The notes under the pieces were generated by a model that was given only the letters and a program-made list of their open reading frames with translations, was not told the origin of the DNA and did no database searches. Shown here one piece after another: positions 17,100 to 25,219 of a DNA stretch of 64,000 nt (the stretch's first letter is position 1; every line of letters starts with the position of its first letter). The position numbers and the translations under genes are program-made. The stretch lies in contig JBEKAB010000016.1 of NCBI GenBank assembly GCA_050018415.1, forward strand, positions 1 to 64,000. The letters are read 5' to 3'. The stretch is from UBA1161 sp002311745 (GTDB taxonomy: Bacteria; Planctomycetota; Phycisphaerae; Tepidisphaerales; Tepidisphaeraceae).

Positions 17100-17654
17100 C
17101 TATTCCCGAATCAACCCGCTGCGCCGCGCGTGATCGCGCAATTGTGTCGCCAATCGCTGCCGGGCCCGGTGCAAACGGCTCATGACCGTCCCAATCGGTA
17201 TATCCAGCGCAAGGGCGATCTCCTTGTACGACATATCGTCCACGGCCCATAACAGCAGCGTCTCCTGGTATTCCGCCGGGAGCTGCCCCAAGGCCGCCAC
17301 CAATTGCTCATCCATCCCTTCCAAGAGCCAGGCACGCGTCTCATCTTCCGACCCTCCGACGACCTCCGCCTCTGCCGCCGTCGATTCCACTTGTTGATCA
17401 TCCAACGAATCCGGCTGCCGCTGCTGCCGCTGAGCCCGGCTGGCGTGCAGGTTGCGCATGATCCGCAGCAGCCACGGCCGAATCCCAAACTCCTCCAATT
17501 GAAACGATTCCGCCGCCCGCAACGCTCGCACGTACGTCTCCTGCACCAAGTCCTCCGCCTCGCCCCCGGTTCGGCACAGACGCCGGGCCACCCGGTACAG
17601 CGTGTCCAACTGCGCCAGCGCCAACTGCTCGAATTGTTCGCGCGAAGGATTCAT
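17100..17654 (-). CDS. ECF RNA polymerase sigma factor
   Basis: 184 aa, normal for an ECF sigma. Region 2 is LYRVARRLCRTGGEAEDLVQETYVRAL...IRPWLLRIMRNL. Region 4 is LGQLPAEYQETLLLWAVDDMSYKEIALALDIPIGTVMSRLHRARQRL, with the helix-turn-helix for the -35 element. The linker between them is long and acidic. It heads an operon sigma, putative anti-sigma, signal peptidase and mrp, so it may control the export machinery. An autoregulated promoter is likely but I cannot point to one. Confidence 0.93.
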   Translation of the reverse strand: MNPSREQFEQLALAQLDTLYRVARRLCRTGGEAEDLVQETYVRALRAAESFQLEEFGIRPWLLRIMRNLHASRAQRQQRQPDSLDDQQVESTAAEAEVVGGSEDETRAWLLEGMDEQLVAALGQLPAEYQETLLLWAVDDMSYKEIALALDIPIGTVMSRLHRARQRLATQLRDHARRSGLIRE

Positions 17655-17790
17655 GCCGCGCTAGCCACCCTCTCGACACCGCTGGGTCATGGAGATGCGG
17701 TCATTTCATCGCCCACCGGTCGCCCAGCGTAGAAATTGCCCGCTTCGCTGTCTACATCGCCGCCCCCGGGCCGCCCATGGCTAATTGCGA

Positions 17791-17819
17791 TTGCTCAATG
17801 ACTATATTTGTGGCATAAT
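17791..17819 (+). promoter_or_regulatory. Candidate sigma-70-type promoter of the response-regulator gene
   Basis: TTGCTC, a 17-bp spacer and CATAAT (17814-17819) lie just ahead of the response-regulator gene. The predicted start of transcription (about 17826) is only a few bases before the GTG at 17830, so the message could be nearly leaderless. Confidence 0.45.
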
Positions 17820-17829
17820 ATGGCCCACC

Positions 17830-18273
17830 GTGGCGAACCCCGGCTTCGTCAGATCCGAGAGGGGAGCCTGGCGTATCTTGCTCTGCGACGACTCGGCCGT
17901 GGAGCGCTTAGCCCTGGCCCACCTCCTCAGACGCCATTCCTTCGCCGTGGACGAGGCCGCCGACGGTAAAGCCGCCCTGCTCCATCTCAAACATCGTCCC
18001 GTCGATCTCCTGATCCTCGACCTCCTCATGCCCGGCCTCGACGGTTTCGCCGTTCTTAATTACCTCGACAAACATCGTCCCGGTTTGCCCGTCATTCTCC
18101 TCTCTGGAATGCCCGTCGATCAAATTCAGCGCAAAATGCACTCGCTGCGCCGACGCCAACTGCCTCCCCTGCTCATCAAGCCTATCGATCCGGATCAGCT
18201 GGTCGAGTTGGCCGAGCTGGAGCTTTCCGGCGATCTCCCCGACGCCGGCGATCTCAACCCCGCACCCCAGTAA
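17830..18273 (+). CDS. Stand-alone response regulator receiver protein
   Basis: About 147 aa consisting of a single REC domain: RILLCDDSAVERL (acid pocket), LLILDLLMPGLDGFAVL (phosphorylated Asp in LDLL), VILLSGMP and the conserved Lys in LLIKPID. There is no output domain, so it signals by protein contact. No ATG is available. The GTG at 17830 follows a good promoter, whereas a strong GAGAGGGGAG lies at 17857-17866 ahead of an in-frame TTG (17878) that would clip the first beta-strand. The start is therefore uncertain. No kinase is adjacent. Confidence 0.85.
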   Translation: MANPGFVRSERGAWRILLCDDSAVERLALAHLLRRHSFAVDEAADGKAALLHLKHRPVDLLILDLLMPGLDGFAVLNYLDKHRPGLPVILLSGMPVDQIQRKMHSLRRRQLPPLLIKPIDPDQLVELAELELSGDLPDAGDLNPAPQ

Positions 18274-18276
18274 GCG

Positions 18277-19350
18277 TTACTCCGGCGCCTCCAGCGCCTC
18301 CCCCGGCTCCAGCACGCGAAATTCCCCTGTCTGCTGTGCCCGCTGTTGCCACGCGTTGTGCAATTCCTCCAGCGCCTGGCGCGGCGAATCATCGGCATTG
18401 GCAAACGTGCCGAAATGAATCCCGATGCTCATCCGTGCCCGCAGGATTTGATGTGCCTGAACCGCCTGAGTCGGCGACATGTGCACCGGACCCATGAACC
18501 ACCGCGGCAAATACGCCCCGATCGGCAACAGCGCCAACCGCGGCGGCCCAAACCGCTTGGCGATCTGCTCAAAATGGCTCCCGAATCCCGTATCGGCCGC
18601 AAAATAAATCGGCCCCGATTCGCCGTGGATGACAAACCCGCACCACAGCGTGCGATCGTGATCGAGAAACCCGCGGGAAGAAAAATGCCGTGCCGGCACG
18701 CAGGTCAGTTGCATGGGCTCGGCGAGCGTCGCCGTCTGCCACCAATCCATTTCCGTCACCGGCCCGATCCCCTCGCGCTGGAGCAGTTCCCCGTTTCCCC
18801 AAGGAGTGAAAAATCGCGGCGCATGCACGCTCTTCAGCGTCCGCAGCGTCGGCAGATCCATGTGGTCGTAGTGATTATGACTGACCAGGACCACATCGAT
18901 CGGCGGCAAATCCTCCATCAAAATCCCCGGCGGCCGACGGCGCTTCGGCCCCGCCCACGGAACCGGACTGGCCCGCCACGACCAGATCGGATCCGTCAGC
19001 ACATTCATCCCACCCGTCTGCAACAGCACCGTCGCATGATTCACAAACGTCAGGCGCAACCCCGTCCCCTCGACCCGCCGCGGCGGCGCCGCCCCCGGCT
19101 GGGCCTCCGTCCACGTCGGCCACCGCTCCAGCCCCCCGCGCATCCGCTCCAGCCGCCATCGCCACACGCCCCCATACCCGCGCGCCTGCGGCCCATCCAC
19201 ATTGTGAAACCGCCGACCATCAAAATGATCCGAAACTTCCCCCCGATGCCCGCCCCGCCAAAGGAGCATCCGCGCCAGCCCGCGCACCGCCAGCGCCAAC
19301 CGATTCGGGTCGCGCACCATGCGCCCATCTGCCTGCCGCTTACGTTTCAT
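18277..19350 (-). CDS. Metallo-beta-lactamase-fold hydrolase (UlaG/NAPE-PLD-like)
   Basis: About 357 aa. The zinc site is shown by SHNHYDHMDLPTL (HxHxDH), VPARHFSSRGF and FAADTGFGSHFE, followed by IGIHFGTFA. The pattern PARHFS...LWCGFVI and the closing H-x-G match N-acyl-phosphatidylethanolamine phospholipase D-like and UlaG-like lactonase proteins. The substrate is unknown. The ATG at 19350 shares two bases with a plus-strand start codon; an alternative ATG is at 19320. It is convergent with the response-regulator gene, 3 bp away. Confidence 0.88.
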   Translation of the reverse strand: MKRKRQADGRMVRDPNRLALAVRGLARMLLWRGGHRGEVSDHFDGRRFHNVDGPQARGYGGVWRWRLERMRGGLERWPTWTEAQPGAAPPRRVEGTGLRLTFVNHATVLLQTGGMNVLTDPIWSWRASPVPWAGPKRRRPPGILMEDLPPIDVVLVSHNHYDHMDLPTLRTLKSVHAPRFFTPWGNGELLQREGIGPVTEMDWWQTATLAEPMQLTCVPARHFSSRGFLDHDRTLWCGFVIHGESGPIYFAADTGFGSHFEQIAKRFGPPRLALLPIGAYLPRWFMGPVHMSPTQAVQAHQILRARMSIGIHFGTFANADDSPRQALEELHNAWQQRAQQTGEFRVLEPGEALEAPE

Positions 19351-20200
19351 GCCTGTGATTGTACCGCCGCCAGATGCCGGTTCGTTGACTGCATTGCTGG
19401 ATGCCGATAAGTTGCCAATCGTCTTGGCAATCTCAGCTTTAGAGTATGGCGTTATTTTTACGCTGCGGTCCAACGGCGTTCTGCCGCCCAAGCCGCGGGT
19501 GTTGGAACTGGGCGAAAGCAATTGGTACGGCGATGTCTCAACCAACCAGTTGGCGGATGACATCCGCAAATACGTGCCCGATTCAGCTCAGCAAGCCGAA
19601 CTGACCAACGCGCTGGAAGAGATCGTCAAAGCCAATCGACCCGACATGTCGTATGAAGTTGCCCGCATCTTTTTTCGCGCCGGATTGGATTATTCCACCT
19701 ATGCCGCGATCGATCCCACGACGCCCAGCGCGACCTATCGCTACAATTTGAACATCCCTGTTCCGCTGCAGGAGCAGTTCGATATCACGCTCAATTTGGG
19801 TACGGCCGAGCATATCTTTAACGTGCAGCAGTTTTTCAAAACGGTTCATGACCGCACGGCGCCAGGCGGCTTGATGATCCACACCGCGCCATGCACCGGC
19901 TGGCTGGACCACGGCTTCTTCAATTTTCAGCCGACTTTTTTTTACGACCTGGCCCACGTCAACCAATATCAGATTTTGCTGTGCGTTTGCGCCGAATTGC
20001 GGCCTTGGCGGTCGATTCAAATTGCCAGTCACGAACACTTCGGAGCCTTGATGCGCGACGAAAAGCTGCCGAAGAATTCGCTGATCAACATCGTCTTCAA
20101 AAAGCCCAGCCCTGCCGGGATATTTGCGATACCCAATCAAGGGATTTACGGCGAAGCGCTGTCGCCGGAACTTAAACACCTTTGGGAAAAAGGCCGCTGA
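19349..20200 (+). CDS. Class I SAM-dependent methyltransferase-like protein
   Basis: About 283 aa. Motif I is recognisable as PRVLELGESNWYGD. A motif IV/post-I region is FDITLNLGTAEHIFNVQQFFKTVHDRTAPGGLMIHTAP. This is the pattern of small-molecule or glycan-linked methyltransferases that act with GG-rich loops; the substrate is unknown. The start is unclear: ATG 19349 (MPVIVPPPDAG) overlaps the start codon of the divergent hydrolase, and ATG 19319 overlaps it further. No clear ribosome site is visible. Confidence 0.7.
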   Translation: MPVIVPPPDAGSLTALLDADKLPIVLAISALEYGVIFTLRSNGVLPPKPRVLELGESNWYGDVSTNQLADDIRKYVPDSAQQAELTNALEEIVKANRPDMSYEVARIFFRAGLDYSTYAAIDPTTPSATYRYNLNIPVPLQEQFDITLNLGTAEHIFNVQQFFKTVHDRTAPGGLMIHTAPCTGWLDHGFFNFQPTFFYDLAHVNQYQILLCVCAELRPWRSIQIASHEHFGALMRDEKLPKNSLINIVFKKPSPAGIFAIPNQGIYGEALSPELKHLWEKGR

Positions 20201-20221
20201 CACCTCTTGAGTCGGACGAGG

Positions 20222-20695
20222 CTAGACGAGCGGCTTTAGGCCGCGTTGGCGGCGATGCGTGTTGACCTCGCTCCACAGTTTTTCATCGCTGCGCAGAAAC
20301 CGGACCAGTTGCGCGGTGGTCGTGCCGATGGCGGCGGCGGAGTCACGGACGCTCCAGTCCCTCGCGGCCAGGACGTCCAGAACCGCGCCCATGACCGCGG
20401 GATAATCCGCCGAGCGGCGGGAAATCCTCAGGCCGATCGGTGCGCGGTCGGCATTCCACGGCTGGCGGACCAGCAGGGCGATGCGATGGCGCAGGCGGCG
20501 CAGGGCCAGCGTGCGGTTTTGCCGCTGCGAGCGCGATTCACCGGCAAGCGCGGAGATGCCCGTGGGGGTGTGGGTTAGGCGGACGGCGGAGGAAGTCTTG
20601 TTGCGTTTTTGGCCGCCGGGGCCGGGGCCGCGGAACGCCTCAACTCGGCACTGATTCAGCAGTTGCTCGTCGCTCAGCCGTCGCCAATCGACCAT
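20222..20695 (-). CDS. Release-factor-like protein with GGQ domain
   Basis: 157 aa. The RF-1 catalytic domain is present: VEAFRGPGPGGQKRNKTSSAVRLTHTPTGI, with the GGQ tripeptide that hydrolyses peptidyl-tRNA, then ESRSQRQNRTLALRRLRHRI. There is no codon-recognition domain, and the C-terminus carries a helical extension with VLDVLAARDWSVRDSAAAIG, unlike ArfB's short basic tail. It is probably a ribosome-rescue or quality-control hydrolase. ATG 20695 is a clear start. It is convergent with the methyltransferase gene. Confidence 0.85.
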   Translation of the reverse strand: MVDWRRLSDEQLLNQCRVEAFRGPGPGGQKRNKTSSAVRLTHTPTGISALAGESRSQRQNRTLALRRLRHRIALLVRQPWNADRAPIGLRISRRSADYPAVMGAVLDVLAARDWSVRDSAAAIGTTTAQLVRFLRSDEKLWSEVNTHRRQRGLKPLV

Positions 20696-20813
20696 AGGGA
20701 TAGATTGTACCGCGGCTAATCCAACCTTAATGTTTCGCTAATAATCGACCCCTACGATCCGTCCGGCAGGGGTAGTGCAAACAAGGGACAGCGCAAACAA
20801 GGAGAAGGAACCT

Positions 20814-21875
20814 ATGCTTCGATGGATCAAGTGCGCGGCGGCACTTTTGCTTTTGGGCGGCGGGGTGGCGGCGGCGGATGTTCAGCTGACCGGGTCGGGC
20901 GCGACGTTCCCGCAGCCGCTGTACGAGCGGTGGGCCAAGGAGTACCAGGCCATCCATGCGGACGCGAAGATCGACTACGGCGGCGGCGGCTCGGGCAAGG
21001 GGATCAAGGACATCACCGACAAGGTGGTGGATTTCGCCGGGTCCGATGCGCCCATGAACAAGAAGGAAATCGAGAAAGCCGGCGGAGCGGACAACCTGAT
21101 CGAGATTCCATCCTGCGCGGGCGGGGTCGTGCCGGCGTTCAATCTGCCGGGGATCAAGGAATTGAGCTTTGACGGGCCGGTGCTGGCGGACATTTACCTG
21201 GGCAGGATCAGCACGTGGAATGATCCGAAGATTGCGGCGCTGAATCCCGGGGTGACTCTGCCCAGCACGCCGATCACCTGCGCCTGGCGCACGGACGGCA
21301 GCGGGACGACTTACGTGTGGACCAATTACCTGGCCACGCAGAGCGAGGATTTCAAGAGCACGATCGGCGTGGGCAAGCAGGTGCAATGGCCGGTGGGTCA
21401 GGGCGGCAAGGGCAATCCGGGCGTGGCGGCGGCGGTGCAGCAGACCGTCGGCGCCATCGGTTACGTCGAGCAGAACTACGCGGACAAGAACAACATCTCC
21501 TACGGCGCGGTGAAGAACAAGGCGGGCAAGTTCGTCAAGGCGTCGCCCGAGACGGTTTCCGCCGCCGGCGAAGGCGCGGTCGAATCAATGAGCGGCCAGA
21601 TGCTCAGCGCCAACATCTGGAACCAGGACGGCGACAACGCCTACCCCATCGCCTCGTTCACGTATCTGATCGTCTACAAGGACCTGAACAACGTGAAGAG
21701 CAAGGAGCAGGCGCAGGCCCTGGTTGATTTCCTGTGGTGGGCCGAGCATGATGCCCAGAAGTTCAACGGCGAGCTGGATTATGCCTCCCTGGGCGAGAAG
21801 GTTCGCCAGAAGGTTGACGAGGCGTTGAGCACGATCAGCTACAAGGGCGAGGCGATCAAGCCGTCGGGAAAATGA
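20814..21875 (+). CDS. pstS: Phosphate ABC transporter, substrate-binding protein
   Basis: 353 aa with an N-terminal signal peptide (RWIKCAAALLLLGGGVAAA) and no lipobox. Phosphate-binding signatures include LTGSGATFPQPLYERW, YGGGGSGKGIKDI, FAGSDAPM and WRTDGSGTTYVWTNYL. It captures phosphate in the periplasm for PstCA. The ATG at 20814 follows AAGGAGAAGGA. It is first in a pstS-pstC-pstA operon (21-bp and 18-bp gaps); a Pho-box is not evident in the 100 bp upstream. Confidence 0.96.
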   Translation: MLRWIKCAAALLLLGGGVAAADVQLTGSGATFPQPLYERWAKEYQAIHADAKIDYGGGGSGKGIKDITDKVVDFAGSDAPMNKKEIEKAGGADNLIEIPSCAGGVVPAFNLPGIKELSFDGPVLADIYLGRISTWNDPKIAALNPGVTLPSTPITCAWRTDGSGTTYVWTNYLATQSEDFKSTIGVGKQVQWPVGQGGKGNPGVAAAVQQTVGAIGYVEQNYADKNNISYGAVKNKAGKFVKASPETVSAAGEGAVESMSGQMLSANIWNQDGDNAYPIASFTYLIVYKDLNNVKSKEQAQALVDFLWWAEHDAQKFNGELDYASLGEKVRQKVDEALSTISYKGEAIKPSGK

Positions 21876-21896
21876 GCTTCTCGAGGTTGATGGTCC

Positions 21897-23027
21897 ATGA
21901 CACAGGCCAACGTGGGTGCGCTCGGTCGGTCCGAAGGCTCACCGCCGACCGCAGGTCCGTTGTTTGTCTCGTCGCGCTGGCGGGTGCTGGACGGCGACAT
22001 GCTCCTGGCGCTGGCGGCGCGGCTCAGCGGCGCGTTCATCCTGCTGATGCTGGCGGCGCTGCTGGTCGTGCTGTTTATGGCGGCGCGGCAGAGCATGCAC
22101 CAGTTCGGCTGGCGATTCTTCATCACCAGCCAATGGCGGCCCAACGAGCTGGTCCGCCCCCTGCGCGACGCCCAGGGCAAAGTGGTGTTTGACAAAAATG
22201 GCGAGACGGTCATGCAGACCATCCCGCCGGTGTTTGGGGCGCTACCGGTCATTTACGGCACCGCCGTCAGTTCGGCCCTGGCGCTGATCATCGCCGTGCC
22301 GCTCAGCTTCGGCGCGGCGCTTTTCCTGGTGCGGGTGGCGCCTGCCCGCATCGTGCCGATTTTTTCCTTCCTCATCGAATTTTTGGCCGCCATTCCGAGC
22401 ATCGCCTACGGCATCTGGGGCCTGTTCGTCCTGGCGCCGTTGCTGCAGCATCAAGTCGAACCCGACCTGCGGCGGGTGCTGGGAAGCGTTCCCGGCTTCT
22501 CCTGGCTGTTTGTCGAACAGGTGAAGGTGGGCGCGCGGGTGATCAGCCGGCCCATTTCGCTGAACGGGTGCGACATGTTCAGCGGTGGATTGGTCCTGGC
22601 GGTCATGATCTTGCCGATCATCACCGCCGTCAGTCGCGACGTGCTCCGCCAAGTCCCGCGCGCCCAGATCGAGGGCGCCGTCGCCCTGGGCGCCACCTGG
22701 TGGGCAAGCTGCAAGGAAATGCTCAAATACAGCCGCAGCGGGCTGTTTGGCGCGGTGATGCTCGGCCTGGCCCGCGCCGCCGGCGAAACCATGGCCATCA
22801 CCATGGTCATCGGCAACAACAACCAGATCCGCGCTTCGCTGTTCGCCCCGGCCCAGACGATGTCCAGCCTGCTGGCCAACGAGTTTTCCGAAGCCAGCAC
22901 CGATCTGCACCGCTCGGCGCTGGGCGAAGTGGCGATGATCCTGCTGCTGATGTCTCTGGTGTTTAACGTGGTGGCGCGCTGGCTGGTGGTCGGCCGCAGC
23001 GGCGGCCACACCGCCCGCGCTGCCTAA
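21897..23027 (+). CDS. pstC: Phosphate ABC transporter permease PstC
   Basis: 376 aa. Transmembrane segments appear at LSGAFILLMLAALLVVLFMA, PVIYGTAVSSALALIIAVPLSFGAALFLV, EFLAAIPSIAYGIWGLFVLAPL and FSGGLVLAVMILPIITAVSRDVL, with the cytoplasmic EAA-type loop VPRAQIEGAVALGATWWASC and ARAAGETMAITMVIGNN. It is somewhat longer than E. coli PstC (319 aa) because of an N-terminal tail and a loop with a linker rich in charged residues. It forms the phosphate channel with PstA. Confidence 0.96.
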   Translation: MTQANVGALGRSEGSPPTAGPLFVSSRWRVLDGDMLLALAARLSGAFILLMLAALLVVLFMAARQSMHQFGWRFFITSQWRPNELVRPLRDAQGKVVFDKNGETVMQTIPPVFGALPVIYGTAVSSALALIIAVPLSFGAALFLVRVAPARIVPIFSFLIEFLAAIPSIAYGIWGLFVLAPLLQHQVEPDLRRVLGSVPGFSWLFVEQVKVGARVISRPISLNGCDMFSGGLVLAVMILPIITAVSRDVLRQVPRAQIEGAVALGATWWASCKEMLKYSRSGLFGAVMLGLARAAGETMAITMVIGNNNQIRASLFAPAQTMSSLLANEFSEASTDLHRSALGEVAMILLLMSLVFNVVARWLVVGRSGGHTARAA

Positions 23028-23045
23028 GCCAGCGCTGCATGATCC

Positions 23046-23906
23046 ATGCGACAGTCGACATTTAACACCCTCTCCCGCCTGCGCAGCGACGTGATGCTGG
23101 GCGTCTGCATTCTATTCACCGCCATCATCATCACCGTGCTTGTGCTGGTCATGGGATATCTGGTCTCCATCGGGTTTAAGTCTCTGAGCTGGCAGTTCTT
23201 CACCCAGGAGCCGATCCCCGTCGGCATGGCGGGCTCGCCCGGCGGGATGAAAAACGGCCTGGTGGGCACGGGAATCCTGATCTTTCTGGCGAGCCTGATC
23301 GGCATCCCCCTGGGCATGTTGAGCGGGATTTACCTTTCTGAATACGACGCCAACGCCATCCTGGTCGCCCCGGTACGGTTCATCAGCGACGTTCTGGCCG
23401 GTGTGCCCAGCATCGTGGTGGGCATCCTGGGCTACGAGCTACTGGTGGTCCCCCTGGGCAGCTACAACGCCTGGGCGGGCGCCGCGGCCCTGGCCTTTAT
23501 CATGATCCCCATTGTCTGCCGAACCACAGAGGAGATGCTCCGCCTGGTCCCCCACAGCTACCGCGAGGCCTCCATCGGCCTGGGCGCGACCAAGGCCGCC
23601 ACCATTCTGTACGTAATTGTCCCCTCGGCCACGGGAAGCATCGTTACGGGAATCATGCTGGCCGTGGCCCGCGTCGCCGGCGAAACCGCCCCGCTTTTGT
23701 TCACCGCCCTGAGCAGCAACTTCGTGCCGCAAAAACTCGGCCACCCCTTTCCCTCGCTGACGGTTCAGATTTTCACTTACGCCACCGGGCCTTATCCCGA
23801 GCAGAAACGCCTGGCCTGGGCGGGAATTCTGGTTTTGATCGCGCTGATCTTTCTGTTGAACCTGACGGTCCGATATTTCACGCGTTCACAGAGGCATGCG
23901 GCATAA
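23046..23906 (+). CDS. pstA: Phosphate ABC transporter permease PstA
   Basis: 286 aa, standard length. Membrane segments include LGVCILFTAIIITVLVLVMG, GTGILIFLASLIGIPLGML, VLAGVPSIVVGILGYELLVV and a C-terminal ILVLIALIFLLNLTVRYF. The EAA-like loop is PHSYREASIGLGATKAATI and the coupling segment ARVAGETAPLLFTAL. It pairs with PstC. The ATPase gene pstB and phoU are not in the next positions; a GH57 gene follows after 88 bp. Confidence 0.96.
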   Translation: MRQSTFNTLSRLRSDVMLGVCILFTAIIITVLVLVMGYLVSIGFKSLSWQFFTQEPIPVGMAGSPGGMKNGLVGTGILIFLASLIGIPLGMLSGIYLSEYDANAILVAPVRFISDVLAGVPSIVVGILGYELLVVPLGSYNAWAGAAALAFIMIPIVCRTTEEMLRLVPHSYREASIGLGATKAATILYVIVPSATGSIVTGIMLAVARVAGETAPLLFTALSSNFVPQKLGHPFPSLTVQIFTYATGPYPEQKRLAWAGILVLIALIFLLNLTVRYFTRSQRHAA

Positions 23907-23994
23907 CCGCGCGCCACGGCAAACAAATCGCCGACAGCCATAGATTCATCGCCCACGCTGCGTATACTGCCCGTCTCGACAAAGGTTGAGTCTT

Positions 23995-25170
23995 ATGGCT
24001 TCGGTTTGCTTCTATTTTCAAATCCATCAACCCTTCCGGTTGAGGCGCTACAGCGTCTTCGACACGGATCGGCATTACTACGACGATTACAAAAACGCGG
24101 AAATCCTCCGCAAGGTCGCCCACAAGTGCTACCTGCCGGCCAACAACACGCTGCTGGAAACCATCCGGGTCCACGAGGGGCGATTCCGCATCGCCTATTC
24201 GATCACCGGCACCGCCCTGGAGCAGTTCCGGCTCTATGCCCCGGAGGTGATGGACTCGTTCCACCAACTCAACCAGACCGGCTGCGTGGAGTTTCTGGAC
24301 GAGACGTATTACCACTCGCTGGCCTTTTTGTATTCCCGGGAGGAATTCCGCGCCCAGGTGGAGTTGCATCGGCAGTTCATCAAACAGCTGTTCGGACAGG
24401 AACCGCGGGTCTTCCGAAACACCGAGCTGATTTACAACAACGACCTGGCCCACTTCGTGAGCCACATGGGCTACGAGGCGATCTTGACCGAGGGGGCGGA
24501 CCACATCCTGGGCTACCGCAGCCCGAATTTCGTCTACCGGCCACCGCACGCGCCCAAACTGAAATTGCTGCTGAAAAATTACCGGCTCAGCGACGACATC
24601 GCCTTTCGCTTTTCCAACCGCGCCTGGGAGCAGTGGCCGCTGACCGCCGAGAAATTCTCCGGGTGGGTCAACCAGATCAACGGCAACGGCTTTCTGTGCA
24701 ACCTGTTTTTGGATTACGAAACCTTCGGCGAGCACCAGTGGGCCGACACGGGCATCTTCGATTTCATGCGGCACCTGCCCGGAAAAATCATGGAGCATCG
24801 GGACAACAATTTCCTCACCCCCAGCCAGGTGGTGGACAAGTACGAACCGGTGGGCGAGATCGACGTGCCACACATGATCTCCTGGGCGGACATCGAACGC
24901 GACCTCTCCGCTTGGCTGGGCAACGCCATGCAGTCCAACGCCCTGCACGAGTTGTATAAACTCGAAGGCCCCCTGAAGGAAAAGGGCGATGAGCAGCTTT
25001 TAACCGACTGGCGGCGGCTGACCACCAGCGACCATTTCTATTACATGTGCACCAAGTACTGGGCCGACGGCGACGTGCACAAATACTTCAGCCCCTACGA
25101 AAGCCCGTACGACAGCTACATCAACTTCATGAACGTTCTGGACAACATTCAAAGCAGGTTGAGGGCTTGA
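23995..25170 (+). CDS. Glycoside hydrolase family 57 protein (alpha-amylase-like)
   Basis: 391 aa covering the GH57 catalytic barrel. Conserved regions: FQIHQPFRL (region 1), FRNTELIYNNDLA with the probable nucleophile Glu, and LDYETFGEHQW with the probable acid Asp, then the helical tail DHFYYMCTKYW. Small GH57 enzymes of this type hydrolyse alpha-1,4-glucans such as glycogen in the cytoplasm; there is no signal peptide. ATG 23995 is the start. It ends 39 bp before a convergent cyclase gene. Confidence 0.92.
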   Translation: MASVCFYFQIHQPFRLRRYSVFDTDRHYYDDYKNAEILRKVAHKCYLPANNTLLETIRVHEGRFRIAYSITGTALEQFRLYAPEVMDSFHQLNQTGCVEFLDETYYHSLAFLYSREEFRAQVELHRQFIKQLFGQEPRVFRNTELIYNNDLAHFVSHMGYEAILTEGADHILGYRSPNFVYRPPHAPKLKLLLKNYRLSDDIAFRFSNRAWEQWPLTAEKFSGWVNQINGNGFLCNLFLDYETFGEHQWADTGIFDFMRHLPGKIMEHRDNNFLTPSQVVDKYEPVGEIDVPHMISWADIERDLSAWLGNAMQSNALHELYKLEGPLKEKGDEQLLTDWRRLTTSDHFYYMCTKYWADGDVHKYFSPYESPYDSYINFMNVLDNIQSRLRA

Positions 25171-25196
25171 GCGGGCTTGGGGGCGCATCGGCCGGA

Positions 25197-25219
25197 GACG
25201 GCGTCATGCTCACGCCGTC
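25197..25219. terminator. Hairpin between convergent genes
   Basis: A perfect 8-bp stem GACGGCGT/ACGCCGTC with a 7-base loop lies between the GH57 stop and the cyclase stop and overlaps the cyclase's last codons. There is no T-tract, so it may only shield 3' ends. Confidence 0.4.

Noticed and set aside
20222..20695. ArfB (YaeJ) assignment
   Set aside because: GGQ domain is right, but the long non-basic C-terminal domain differs from ArfB's basic tail, so only a general release-factor-like call is supported.
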